Assembly: GCF_900114415.1 (NCBI RefSeq)
Contig: NZ_FOSZ01000003.1
Span: 62,001-126,000, forward strand
Direction of reading: 5' to 3'
Source of the DNA: Shimia haliotis
Lineage (GTDB): Bacteria; Pseudomonadota; Alphaproteobacteria; Rhodobacterales; Rhodobacteraceae
Length of the DNA: 64,000 bases
Shown piece by piece: positions 52,383-60,723 of this stretch (its first letter is position 1; every line of letters starts with the position of its first letter). The translations under genes and the position numbers were made by a program. The notes under the pieces were generated by a model. That model searched no databases. It worked only from the letters and a program-made list of their open reading frames with translations, and had not been told where the DNA came from.

Positions 52383-54623
52383 ATGGCAAACGCCATATTT
52401 GAACTTGAGCAAGCTCTTGCGGATTTTGATGCCCGTCGGTCGCCTTTGGGTAAACTCAATCGCTATCGTCAGTCGCGGATTGGACATGTTTTCAATCGCG
52501 TCGTCTTTATTTTTATGGGCGCCTTGGCGATTGGCTTTTTGATTGACCCGATGGTTGCTCTGGCGGCCACCTCGATTTATCTCATCGGCGAAGCCGTAGA
52601 TACATGGATTCTGACCAAGCTGCCCGACTGGATTGAAAAGGGCATGCCCCTCACCCGAGCTGAGTGCCTCGCGCTTTTTGGATCTTTTTTACAAACAACG
52701 ACGGTCTGTGTGTTTATCGGTTTCACGTGGATTTACGTTCCGCGCGAATCTTCCATGATCCTGTGCCTGTCCCTGATTGGAGGCAGTGTCGTCAACGCAT
52801 TGAACGCACTCACGCTCAATCGCGTCATATCGATCATGCGGATTGGGATGTTCGCAATTCTTGTTGTCAGCTTGGCGTTGATAGATCTGCAACGGTTCGA
52901 CACTTTCCCGACCTACGTCATTTTCAACCTGATCGGCACACTGATGCTGGTCTATTTACTTGTGCCGTTTGTTGCCGAGTCCACACATGAACGGCGAAAA
53001 GGAAACATGTCAAAACGACGGTTGATTGCTCAAGGTCTTGCCTTGGCCAGAGCCAATGAATCTCTCTACACCAAACAACAGGAATCGCGCCGGCTTGCTC
53101 TTGTGGTGCAACACGCGTCTGACGCAGTGACTCTGGTGGATAGCGGCGGAAAAATCGTCTGGGTGAACAAGGCGTTTACGACACTGACCGGATACAGTTT
53201 TCAGGAGGTTCTGGGCAAAAAGTCGAGCTTGTTTTTTAACGAACCCGGTGTGGTCAACAAGGCCAGCCAGATGATTGAAGACGCCTTGCGATCAGGGTCG
53301 TCAGGCAAAGTTACAAATGAATCTGTCGCCAAGGATGGCAGTAAACGTTGGCTGGAAACCAGCTTTGGCCCCGTTTGGGACGACGCGGGGCAACTCGAAC
53401 TGTTGTTCATCATCGACCGTGATGTCAGCGACATAAAGTCCAGAGAGGCCGAGTTGGAAGACGCCCGGGTTGCCGCCGAAAAAGGTGAGAGGTCTCAGTC
53501 GTCGTTTCTGGCAACCATGAGTCACGAAATTCGCACACCGATGAATGGCATCATCGGTATGACCGAACTCCTTTCCAAATCGGACCTGTCGGACACCGAC
53601 AGGCTCTATGTGGACACGATTCAATCTTCGAGTGAGGCGTTGCTCACAATTATAAACGACATTTTGGACTTCTCGAAACTCAACGACGGCCACCTGACCA
53701 TCAAACCCACGACATTTGCGCTATATCCCAGCTTGCACGAAGTGATGAATCTTATGCGCCCTTTGGCTCGGGCCAAAGGTCTGGAATTGGTTCTGAACTG
53801 TCAGGCCGATTTGCCAAAAACCGTTTTGGGCGACGGGGGCCGTTTGCGGCAAGTGCTGATCAACGTCATTGGCAACGCCATTAAATTCACAGATTCGGGA
53901 AGTGTGACGCTGGCTGTTTCCGGTCGACAGGACAATGGAGAGTTGCACCTCAATCTTGAGGTCTCCGACACTGGTATTGGCATCCCCGAGGATCAACTAG
54001 ATCAGGTTTTTGAACGCTTTGCGCAGGCCGACACAGCCTCTACTCGGCGTTTTGGCGGCACAGGGTTGGGTCTTTCGATCTCTCGCCGCCTCGTGCAATT
54101 GATGCGGGGCGACATTCAAGTTCACAGCGTTGTCGAGAGGGGATCGTGTTTCTCCATATCGGTGGTGCTTGGCATCTCAAAATGCCTAACGGTGACTCAA
54201 TCCGGCGAAGATCGGGCTGAACCGGATGCGCTGCTGGGCACCCGCGTTCTGTTGGCCGAGGACAACATGACCAACCGCCTCGTGGTTCAGAAATTCCTGC
54301 AAGGCTCCGGGGTCACACTGATCACGGCTGAAAATGGGGCTGAAGCCGTTGACGTATCCAGAAAATTGACGCCTGAAGTCATTTTGATGGACATGTCCAT
54401 GCCGGTGATGGACGGGCTTGAAGCCACACGTCGCATCCGGGCCTTGGATATCCCGCAGCCTGTAATTATTGCTCTGACAGCCAACGCTTATTCTTCAGAT
54501 CGAGAAACATGCCTTGATGCGGGTATGGATGCTTTTCTGAGCAAACCGGTGCGTCGAGGGCAGCTTTTGCATGAGCTTTCGCTCGCCACGGCTAAGGCCC
54601 GCGCCCACAGCAAAGCGTCCTGA
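52383..54623 (+). CDS. Membrane hybrid histidine kinase (PAS, HisKA, HATPase, REC)
   Basis: The 746-residue sensor from ATG 52383 has four to six membrane helices (about 35-205), a PAS domain (about 230-340, starting VVQHASDAVTLVDSGG), a dimerisation/phosphoacceptor domain with His381 in TMSHEIRTPMNG, an ATPase domain with N-box NVIGNAIKFTDSG and G-box SDTGIGIPED, and a C-terminal receiver with Asp670 in VILMDMSMPVMDG. No separate Hpt or output regulator is nearby, so its phosphorelay partner lies elsewhere. It is placed between pncA and pncB, all on the + strand. Confidence 0.93.
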   Translation: MANAIFELEQALADFDARRSPLGKLNRYRQSRIGHVFNRVVFIFMGALAIGFLIDPMVALAATSIYLIGEAVDTWILTKLPDWIEKGMPLTRAECLALFGSFLQTTTVCVFIGFTWIYVPRESSMILCLSLIGGSVVNALNALTLNRVISIMRIGMFAILVVSLALIDLQRFDTFPTYVIFNLIGTLMLVYLLVPFVAESTHERRKGNMSKRRLIAQGLALARANESLYTKQQESRRLALVVQHASDAVTLVDSGGKIVWVNKAFTTLTGYSFQEVLGKKSSLFFNEPGVVNKASQMIEDALRSGSSGKVTNESVAKDGSKRWLETSFGPVWDDAGQLELLFIIDRDVSDIKSREAELEDARVAAEKGERSQSSFLATMSHEIRTPMNGIIGMTELLSKSDLSDTDRLYVDTIQSSSEALLTIINDILDFSKLNDGHLTIKPTTFALYPSLHEVMNLMRPLARAKGLELVLNCQADLPKTVLGDGGRLRQVLINVIGNAIKFTDSGSVTLAVSGRQDNGELHLNLEVSDTGIGIPEDQLDQVFERFAQADTASTRRFGGTGLGLSISRRLVQLMRGDIQVHSVVERGSCFSISVVLGISKCLTVTQSGEDRAEPDALLGTRVLLAEDNMTNRLVVQKFLQGSGVTLITAENGAEAVDVSRKLTPEVILMDMSMPVMDGLEATRRIRALDIPQPVIIALTANAYSSDRETCLDAGMDAFLSKPVRRGQLLHELSLATAKARAHSKAS

Positions 54624-54674
54624 AAGGGGTTGGACCCCTTGCCAATACTGGCTATCAACATTCAAACGTTGATA
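54624..54674 (+). promoter_or_regulatory. Two small hairpins between the histidine kinase and pncB
   Basis: AAGGGGT at 54624-54630 with ACCCCTT at 54634-54640 (loop TGG), then TATCAAC at 54653-54659 with GTTGATA at 54668-54674. They fill most of the 68-bp gap before pncB. The first, starting one base after the kinase stop, could be a weak terminator. Confidence 0.4.
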
Positions 54675-54691
54675 AATGGACCTTTTTTACC

Positions 54692-55984
54692 ATGTCCGAC
54701 ATCGCCACGCGCGTCTGGAACCACAAATGGAAGATCGACCCGATCGTCCGTTCTCTGATCGACAACGACTTCTATAAGTTGCTGATGTGTCAGTCGATTT
54801 TTCGCAACCGTCCTGACGCTCATGTGACCTTCAGTCTGATCAACCGGTCCAAGAACATCCGGCTTGCGGAGTTGATTGACGAGGGCGAACTGCGCGAGCA
54901 ACTCGACCACATCAAGTCTCTCTCTCTGACCCGTGGCGAAAGCACCTTCCTGCGCGGCAACACATTTTACGGCAAACGTCAGATGTTCCGCTCCGATTTT
55001 ATGGAGTGGTTCGAGAACATGCGCCTGCCCGATTATCATCTCGAAAAGCGGGACGGCCAGTATGAGCTGACGTTTGAAGGTAAATGGCACGAAGTTATGC
55101 TCTGGGAAATTCCAGCGCTTGCGGTGTTGATGGAACTGCGCGGTCGCGCGGTTTTGCACGATATGCGCAAATTCGAACTTCAGGTGCTTTACGCACGCGC
55201 GATGACGAAACTCTGGGAAAAAATCGGCAAACTCAACGAGTTGCCCAACCTGCGCATCGCCGATTTTGGCACCCGCCGCCGCCATTCTTATCTTTGGCAG
55301 GATTGGTGCGTGCAAGCTATGGTCGAAGGGCTCGGTGACAAATTCGTTGGCACCTCAAACTGCCTGATTGCGATGAAACGTGATCTGGAGGCCATCGGCA
55401 CCAATGCACATGAACTGCCCATGGTGTTTTCGGCCTTGGCGGAAAATGACGACGATTTGTTGCAGGCGCCCTACAAGGTTCTGGCCGACTGGCACGAGGA
55501 GCACGAAGGCAACCTGCGCGTTATTCTGCCCGATACCTATGGCACCAAGGGCTTTCTTGACCGCGCGCCGGATTGGCTGGCTGGCTGGACGGGTATCCGC
55601 ATCGACAGCGGCGATCCGGCCGGCGGCGCGGAAACGGCGATCCAATGGTGGAAGGATCGCGGCGAAGACCCGACCAAGAAGCTCATCATTTTCTCCGACG
55701 GTTTGGACACCGACAAGATTGTTGAGCTGCACAACCAATTCGCCGGTCGCGCCCGTATTTCCTTTGGCTGGGGTACTTTGCTGACCAATGATTTCCGCGG
55801 GCTTACACCGGACGACGGTCTTTCTCCGTTCTCCATGGTGTGCAAAGCGGTCAAGGCCAACGGCAAGCCCACCGTGAAACTCTCCGACAACCCAAACAAG
55901 GCGATGGGCCCTGCGGAAGAGATTGAGCGTTACAAACGGGTGTTTGGTGTGGGTCAGCAAGAAAAGATGGACGTGATCGTCTGA
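54692..55984 (+). CDS. pncB: Nicotinate phosphoribosyltransferase
   Basis: Converts nicotinate and PRPP to nicotinate mononucleotide, the step after nicotinamidase. The 430 residues match PncB: NDFYKLLMCQSIF, FTYPE-like TFSLINR, the conserved IADFGTRRRHS, GTSNCLIAM and the phosphate-site IRIDSGDP. Length matches the family. It ends 15 bp before a convergent gene. Confidence 0.96.
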   Translation: MSDIATRVWNHKWKIDPIVRSLIDNDFYKLLMCQSIFRNRPDAHVTFSLINRSKNIRLAELIDEGELREQLDHIKSLSLTRGESTFLRGNTFYGKRQMFRSDFMEWFENMRLPDYHLEKRDGQYELTFEGKWHEVMLWEIPALAVLMELRGRAVLHDMRKFELQVLYARAMTKLWEKIGKLNELPNLRIADFGTRRRHSYLWQDWCVQAMVEGLGDKFVGTSNCLIAMKRDLEAIGTNAHELPMVFSALAENDDDLLQAPYKVLADWHEEHEGNLRVILPDTYGTKGFLDRAPDWLAGWTGIRIDSGDPAGGAETAIQWWKDRGEDPTKKLIIFSDGLDTDKIVELHNQFAGRARISFGWGTLLTNDFRGLTPDDGLSPFSMVCKAVKANGKPTVKLSDNPNKAMGPAEEIERYKRVFGVGQQEKMDVIV

Positions 55985-55999
55985 CCCATACTGCCGCGA

Positions 56000-56956
56000 C
56001 TAGCCCAGCCAGCGCCGCGCGATCGCCAGCGCCCGCTCAGCGTATTGGCGCATCGCCGGATGATCGTCGTCATAGCGCCCGATAGCCCAGCCGCAACTCG
56101 CGAGCCCTCTCACCAACATAAAGGCCTCAAGCAAGGCCTCGGCATTCTCCGGCAAGACTCTTTCGGAGCCATACCCGCGCAGCAACGCGCGTCCCAATGC
56201 GTCCCTATTTGGTTGGTCGAAATTCTGCGCCATGGCAATGCCGAGTTCATGCATCCGGAACCCGAACACACCGTCATCAAAATCGATCAACCGAACCGCA
56301 TGCCCCTGAACCAAAACATTTTCCCGCAAGGCATCCCCGTGGATCAACCCCCAGTCGCCACCTTCCGCATGGGCTTCCAGCACCTCGCGAACTTTGGCGC
56401 GCGCCTCGAGCAACAAGGCTGACTCATCCGCGGTCAGGCTCGGGTTCTCCCAGAAACGCCCCCAACTCGGTTGCTCTCCCAAGAGCGCCTCGATGTCCAT
56501 CGTTTCTCTGGTGAAGTCGTCGCCCATGTCCATGGCATCGCTTGCGTTGTGTAGCCGCGCCAATTCGGCGCCCAGTGCCGCATGCAACGCCTCCTGCTCG
56601 GCGGCGGGCATTGCCAATGGAACGTCCCCTTCGCCAAGCGGTTCCCCGTCAAGCCAAGTCAACATCGAGGCCACCCGCGGACCACCCGTCGCCAGAATGT
56701 CGCCAGCATCTGTTCTGATCGCTTGGGGCACGATTATACCAGCCTCAACCAATGCTTCTGACCACCACAGCTCTGACCGGATCGCATCGGCACTCTGATA
56801 TCCGGGCCTATGGAGCCGCAACGCAACCTTGCTGCCATCGGGGCCTTCTGCTTGGAAAACAATGTTCTCACGGTTCTTGATCAGCCTTGGTTTGGCTGTG
56901 ACGCCCCACGCGAGCAACGCCTTCTGTGCGGCCTCAAATGCTTCCCGATCGTTCAC
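56000..56956 (-). CDS. APH-fold small-molecule kinase paired with a phospho-lyase
   Basis: The 318-residue aminoglycoside-phosphotransferase-fold kinase has an N-lobe with ENIVFQAEG and VALRLHRPGY, the catalytic loop LIHGDALRENVL and the metal-binding RLIDFDDGVFG. It is of the homoserine-kinase/hydroxylysine-kinase type. It overlaps the class III PLP gene by 4 bp. The same two families form the human HYKK and PHYKPL pair, in which 5-hydroxylysine is phosphorylated and then cleaved. Here the substrate could be hydroxylysine, ethanolamine or a related amino alcohol; inference only. Confidence 0.78.
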   Translation of the reverse strand: MNDREAFEAAQKALLAWGVTAKPRLIKNRENIVFQAEGPDGSKVALRLHRPGYQSADAIRSELWWSEALVEAGIIVPQAIRTDAGDILATGGPRVASMLTWLDGEPLGEGDVPLAMPAAEQEALHAALGAELARLHNASDAMDMGDDFTRETMDIEALLGEQPSWGRFWENPSLTADESALLLEARAKVREVLEAHAEGGDWGLIHGDALRENVLVQGHAVRLIDFDDGVFGFRMHELGIAMAQNFDQPNRDALGRALLRGYGSERVLPENAEALLEAFMLVRGLASCGWAIGRYDDDHPAMRQYAERALAIARRWLG

Positions 56957-58218
56957 GTCACAGCCTCCAGTGCCGCATCCAGCGTTTCTGCCAGCTGATC
57001 TGCGTTGGCGCGGTCAAATACACAGGGCGGGCGGATCTTCAGTGTGTTGTCGTGCCGACCTTCGGAATGCAGAAGAACACCCCGCTCACGCATCTCGTCG
57101 ACCATTAAACTGCATAGCTTCGTGGCGGGTTTGCCGTCACGCCAAAGCTCAGCTCCGAAAAACAGGCCCGAGCCTCGGACATCGGCGATCACCTCATGGC
57201 GCGAGGCCACATCGTGCAAGAGATCAACGGTATAGGCCCCCACATCTGCGGCATTGGAGATAAGGTTTTCATCTTCAATGACGTTTAGGACTGCCATCGC
57301 CGCAGCGGCACTCACCGGATTGCCGCCAAACGTGTTGAAATATTTGAACTGTTCCTGAAAGGCGGTCAAAATCTCAAGTCGCGTCACCACTGCAGCAACC
57401 GGATGCCCATTGGCCATCGGTTTGCCCAAGGTCACAATATCCGGCGCAAAGCCGAGTTTCTCGTGCCCCCACCAATGGCTGCCAATCCTGCCAAATCCGG
57501 GTTGCACCTCATCCGCAATGATCAAACCACCGGCCTTGCGCACGGCGGCAACGGCACGGTCCAGAAAACCGCGCTCCAACGTGGGAAAGCCTTCGTTGGC
57601 AAAATACGGGCAAACAATCAGCGCCGAGACCCCGTGACCGGACGCCTCAAGTTCGGCAATCGCCTTTTCAACGCCTTTGGCAAAAGCTTCGGCCTGCCCC
57701 TCGCGGCTTCCGCCGACGGGGACCATATTGTCAGGCGCTGGCACTTGGCGCACGTGATCCTGATAGCCACCAATCGGCAACTTGGAGGAGTTCAGCTGGC
57801 TGACCGCCGTTGTGTTGCCGTGATAGGTGTTGTCAGTGCCAATGATGCCGGTCTTGCCTGTCATCACTTGCGCCATACGCAGGGCAAGGTCGTTGGCCTC
57901 TGATCCGGAACACACCATCATCATGCTCTCGAGATCATGTTCAAATTTCGCGGTGAGCGCTTCGCCATAGTCCAGAATGGCATCGTGCACATACCGCGTG
58001 TGCGTGTTCAGCGTCGCTGCCTGCTTGGCAATTGCGTCAACCACACGCGGGTGGCAGTGGCCAACATGCGGCACGTTGTTATAGCAATCCAGATATTGCC
58101 GTCCCTCGGTGTCCCAAAGCCAAACCCCCTCGCCGCGCGCAACGTGCACTGGCTCACGATAGAAAGTGGTCATATGTGGCCCCAAAAGCCGCGCCCGACG
58201 CGCTGCGATGTCTTGCAC
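56953..58218 (-). CDS. Class III PLP enzyme, probable amino-alcohol phosphate phospho-lyase
   Basis: The 421-residue fold-type I enzyme has the cofactor Lys266 in TLGKPMANGHPV and Asp236 in IIADEVQPGFGR. The N-terminal YLDCYNNVPHVGHCHP is the hallmark of the phospho-lyase subgroup (AGXT2L1/AGXT2L2, eliminating phosphate and ammonia from phosphoethanolamine or phosphohydroxylysine) more than of ordinary aminotransferases. Translational overlap with an APH-fold kinase supports this. An ordinary omega-aminotransferase remains possible. Confidence 0.8.
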   Translation of the reverse strand: MQDIAARRARLLGPHMTTFYREPVHVARGEGVWLWDTEGRQYLDCYNNVPHVGHCHPRVVDAIAKQAATLNTHTRYVHDAILDYGEALTAKFEHDLESMMMVCSGSEANDLALRMAQVMTGKTGIIGTDNTYHGNTTAVSQLNSSKLPIGGYQDHVRQVPAPDNMVPVGGSREGQAEAFAKGVEKAIAELEASGHGVSALIVCPYFANEGFPTLERGFLDRAVAAVRKAGGLIIADEVQPGFGRIGSHWWGHEKLGFAPDIVTLGKPMANGHPVAAVVTRLEILTAFQEQFKYFNTFGGNPVSAAAAMAVLNVIEDENLISNAADVGAYTVDLLHDVASRHEVIADVRGSGLFFGAELWRDGKPATKLCSLMVDEMRERGVLLHSEGRHDNTLKIRPPCVFDRANADQLAETLDAALEAVT

Positions 58219-58284
58219 CGGATGTCTCCCTCAGAAAGTCCCCGACGCAGTTCTGCGCCGCCGCGCTTTGCGATGCAACCCGGA

Positions 58285-58707
58285 TCAATCGTCGCGCTGC
58301 ACTTTGCCCCGCATTGCCTTGACCTCGCCTCGTTCCTTCTTGGATTTCAGGCGACGTTGCATGCTGCCATAGGTCGGTTTGGTTTTGATCCGGCGTTTGG
58401 GTGCCACCAATGCTTTGCGGATGAGTTCTGCCAACCGGTCGCGCGCTATGTCCCTGTTCCGAGATTGACTGCGGGTTTCGTCGCATTGGATCACAAGGGC
58501 CCCGTCCTTGGTCCAGCGCCGACCCGCCAGCCGCTTGAGGCGCGCTTTGACCTGCGCGGACAAGGATGGTGAGCGGTCGGCTTCAAACCGCAATTCCACA
58601 GCTGTGGCGACCTTGTTCACATTCTGCCCACCCGGACCGCTGGCGCGAACGAACTGTTCGGTCAGTTCCCAATCCTCGATCTTGATCTCATCGTTGACGC
58701 GCAACAT
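58285..58707 (-). CDS. arfB: ArfB, alternative ribosome-rescue factor (peptidyl-tRNA hydrolase)
   Basis: Releases peptides from ribosomes stalled on non-stop mRNA. From ATG 58707 the 140-residue product has the class-I release-factor GGQ motif in ASGPGGQNVNKVAT and a Lys/Arg-rich C-terminal tail (about 108-140) that enters the mRNA channel. ATG 58740 is an alternative start. It stands alone; a tandem DNA repeat lies 68-122 bp upstream. Confidence 0.93.
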   Translation of the reverse strand: MLRVNDEIKIEDWELTEQFVRASGPGGQNVNKVATAVELRFEADRSPSLSAQVKARLKRLAGRRWTKDGALVIQCDETRSQSRNRDIARDRLAELIRKALVAPKRRIKTKPTYGSMQRRLKSKKERGEVKAMRGKVQRDD

Positions 58708-58774
58708 AGCAAATTCCGCATGACGCGGCCCAAAGGTCATTCCGTGCCACAGATATGGGCTGAAAACTCGGCGC

Positions 58775-58829
58775 GCTGCAACACAGACGCGATACCGATG
58801 TTATACCGACGCAATACTGACGTTGTGTT
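58775..58829. repeat. 11-bp tandem repeat (four to five units) upstream of arfB
   Basis: Units GCTGCAACACA (weak), GACGCGATACC, GATGTTATACC, GACGCAATACT and GACGTTGTGTT, in strict 11-bp phase. The same unit and orientation occur at 51618-51650. Confidence 0.72.
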
Positions 58830-58860
58830 TTTATCGCGCAAAGTGATCCGATTGGCAGCA

Positions 58861-58893
58861 AAAAGGGCCGTTTCCCGCGTGGAAACAGCCCTT
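58861..58893 (-). terminator. Terminator downstream of the queuosine transporter
   Basis: AAGGGC at 58863-58868 with GCCCTT at 58888-58893, and GTTTCC at 58870-58875 with GGAAAC at 58881-58886, one mismatched pair between and a CGCGT loop. Read leftward, the stem runs into TTTTT. It lies 193 bp past the transporter stop. Confidence 0.75.
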
Positions 58894-59086
58894 CGAGATG
58901 ATTGGAGGTGCGTCGGTTAGGATCACACCAATTCGGACTTTATGTCAGCCAAGGGCTGCCTCAGCTGCACTCCATCCAAACTGTTCCGACCTCGTTCTCC
59001 ATAGCTTCTCTAGACAATGGGCACCTCCCTTCAGATGATTTCGCGTATCTCCAGCCTGCCACAGGTTGGGGATATGTCAAACAAAA

Positions 59087-59722
59087 TCATGTGGTGCGGG
59101 CTGTAAGAGACCCCACGATGATGCGGAATGGCACAAGAGCAAGCAGAGCCAGGCTCAGCTTCACCATCCAGTCGGCGACGCCGAGGCTCACCCACAACGG
59201 GACAACCGGACCGCTGCCCAACAAGGGCAGCATTTCGCCCGCCCAGCTTACATCGTTGGCTGGCTCAATGAAGGACAGTGCGTCCGAGAAAGCGATGGTA
59301 AAGAAGATGGCGGTATCCAGAGTGGAGCCAATCAATGTCGACGCCAACGGCGCCCGCCACCATGCGCCCTCACGCAAACGATCAAAGATCGCTACGTCGG
59401 TCATTTGCGCCGTCAAGAAAGCAAGACCCGAGCCAATGGCCACACGCAAGGTGACAGCAGGGTACGTGTATCCGTCGCCCTGCAGCATGACTTGTGTGCC
59501 GATAAGAGAACAAATGACGCCAACGACGAAGCCGACAACAACAACCCTACGGGCTGCGTGCGCGCCATAGACGCGATTCATGATGTCCGTGACAAGGAAG
59601 GCGAGAGGATAGGTGAAGGCACCCCAGGTCAGCCATTGGCCGAACAGGTACTGCACAAGGATATTGGAGGCCACAACTATGGCGGCCATGGCAATAATGC
59701 CGGGAAGATGGATCGTTTTCAT
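59087..59722 (-). CDS. yhhQ: Queuosine-precursor transporter (YhhQ family)
   Basis: The 211-residue membrane protein with about six helices belongs to the VUT/YhhQ family that imports queuosine precursors for tRNA modification. The key pattern FTYPLAFLVTDIMNRVYG is present, as are SLIGTQVML and a central ASTLIGSTLDTAIFFTIAF. No preQ1 riboswitch was seen in the 89 bp upstream, which contain only a small hairpin (59762-59778). Confidence 0.9.
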   Translation of the reverse strand: MKTIHLPGIIAMAAIVVASNILVQYLFGQWLTWGAFTYPLAFLVTDIMNRVYGAHAARRVVVVGFVVGVICSLIGTQVMLQGDGYTYPAVTLRVAIGSGLAFLTAQMTDVAIFDRLREGAWWRAPLASTLIGSTLDTAIFFTIAFSDALSFIEPANDVSWAGEMLPLLGSGPVVPLWVSLGVADWMVKLSLALLALVPFRIIVGSLTARTT

Positions 59723-59761
59723 GTCTGTATGCCCGTTTTGACAAGGTAGCGGCGACTTGGC

Positions 59762-59778
59762 CCCGCGCTCGTCGCGGG
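59762..59778. terminator. Small GC hairpin between the phytase-like gene and yhhQ
   Basis: CCCGCG at 59762-59767 and CGCGGG at 59773-59778 with a 5-base loop. No T-run on either side, so at most a weak terminator for the leftward phytase-like gene. Confidence 0.35.
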
Positions 59779-59811
59779 ACGGAGCGCGTTTAAAGGCTAG
59801 TCAGCTATAGG

Positions 59812-60723
59812 TCAAGGAGAGACAGGCAGCACGTATTCGACGATTTCGGTCTTCTGCAAGAAGCGGAAATTGTCATCTGAAATCATGGTCAGCCGAATAG
59901 CGCCGTCCTCGTCGCGCCACACGCTGATCCCCTCCAGATTGTCGTGTTGAGCTATCCCTTTGGAAAACAACAGTTTTTCATTCCTTACGTCGCCGCTTTC
60001 AACTTCGAAACTCCGCACGCGCGTGCGAAAGCCCAATCCGTTGAAACCACGTTCAAGCACATAAAGTCGCCCGTCGGGGCCAAAATCCGCACCGACCGGT
60101 TGAAACTGTTTATTGCGAGGCAAAGTAAACGCGCGGGTCCAAACCCGATTCCGTAGCGCAAAGATCTGGATCATGTTTTCAGCACCGACGGCTGCTTCGG
60201 GGATAGCATACAGTACGCCACGGGCATCCACAGCCAGAGCTTCAAACCCGCCGTTCAAAGACATTGCATCGAAGTCGTTGTGCCATGGCATCTTATGTGG
60301 CTTTGCGCCGGGGAACGAAAAGCTCTCCAGCCTGTGTTCCCCTTCGAACGAAACAACAAGCGACCCGTCCGCCAATCGGGCAACGCCTTCGGAATCCCGC
60401 CATTTCGTGTGCTTCGCAAAATGCCCCTCTCTATGCAGAACGCGGCTCATCCGCACATTCTCGGCACCAATGATTTCTCCGTCTTGCCGCTTCAAGTCGG
60501 CCTCGACCCAGACCCCGCGGTCAGACAGTGCAACCATTCTGCCACCATCTTCTGACACTTCGAGCGCCGAAAACCCTCCGAACCAAGTGTTGGTCAACTG
60601 CCAATGAAACGCACTCAGAAACGAGGCTTGATCGTCCTGCGCGGCCTGCGCAAACGGGAGGCCGACAAGACTTAGAAGTAAGGAAAACAGGGCGATCAAG
60701 GAGATTGCAAAACGTCGACGCAT
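59812..60723 (-). CDS. Phytase-like esterase-domain secreted protein
   Basis: The 303-residue product has a signal peptide (residues about 1-27, ending PFAQAAQ) and a beta-propeller of the phytase-like esterase family (PF13449): GFSALEVSEDGGRMVALSDRG, then DSEGVARLADGSLVVSFEG, GGFEALAVDARGVLYAIPE and DNLEGISVWRD, each a propeller strand set. Substrate unknown. It starts inside the end of mepA (28-bp overlap). Confidence 0.85.
   Translation of the reverse strand: MRRRFAISLIALFSLLLSLVGLPFAQAAQDDQASFLSAFHWQLTNTWFGGFSALEVSEDGGRMVALSDRGVWVEADLKRQDGEIIGAENVRMSRVLHREGHFAKHTKWRDSEGVARLADGSLVVSFEGEHRLESFSFPGAKPHKMPWHNDFDAMSLNGGFEALAVDARGVLYAIPEAAVGAENMIQIFALRNRVWTRAFTLPRNKQFQPVGADFGPDGRLYVLERGFNGLGFRTRVRSFEVESGDVRNEKLLFSKGIAQHDNLEGISVWRDEDGAIRLTMISDDNFRFLQKTEIVEYVLPVSP

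Larger units (their letters stand above)
58708..59086. other. Gene-free stretch between arfB and the queuosine transporter
   Basis: This 379-bp stretch holds the 11-bp repeats, a terminator at 58861-58893 and about 190 bp in which I see no convincing gene. On the minus strand there are short stems (CAGCC-CTT-GGCTG near 58951-58963) and an 18-codon frame opening at a TTG after GGGAGG (near 59018), neither strong. It could be an extended 3' untranslated region or hold a small RNA. Confidence 0.45.

Noticed and set aside
58898..59035. A 45-codon + strand frame in the gap before the queuosine transporter
   Set aside because: No ribosome site, low-complexity composition and overlap with the leftward transcript; insufficient support for a gene.
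59723..59811. A preQ1 riboswitch upstream of the queuosine-precursor transporter
   Set aside because: I looked for the conserved preQ1 aptamer sequence and found neither the C-rich loop nor the A-rich tail.
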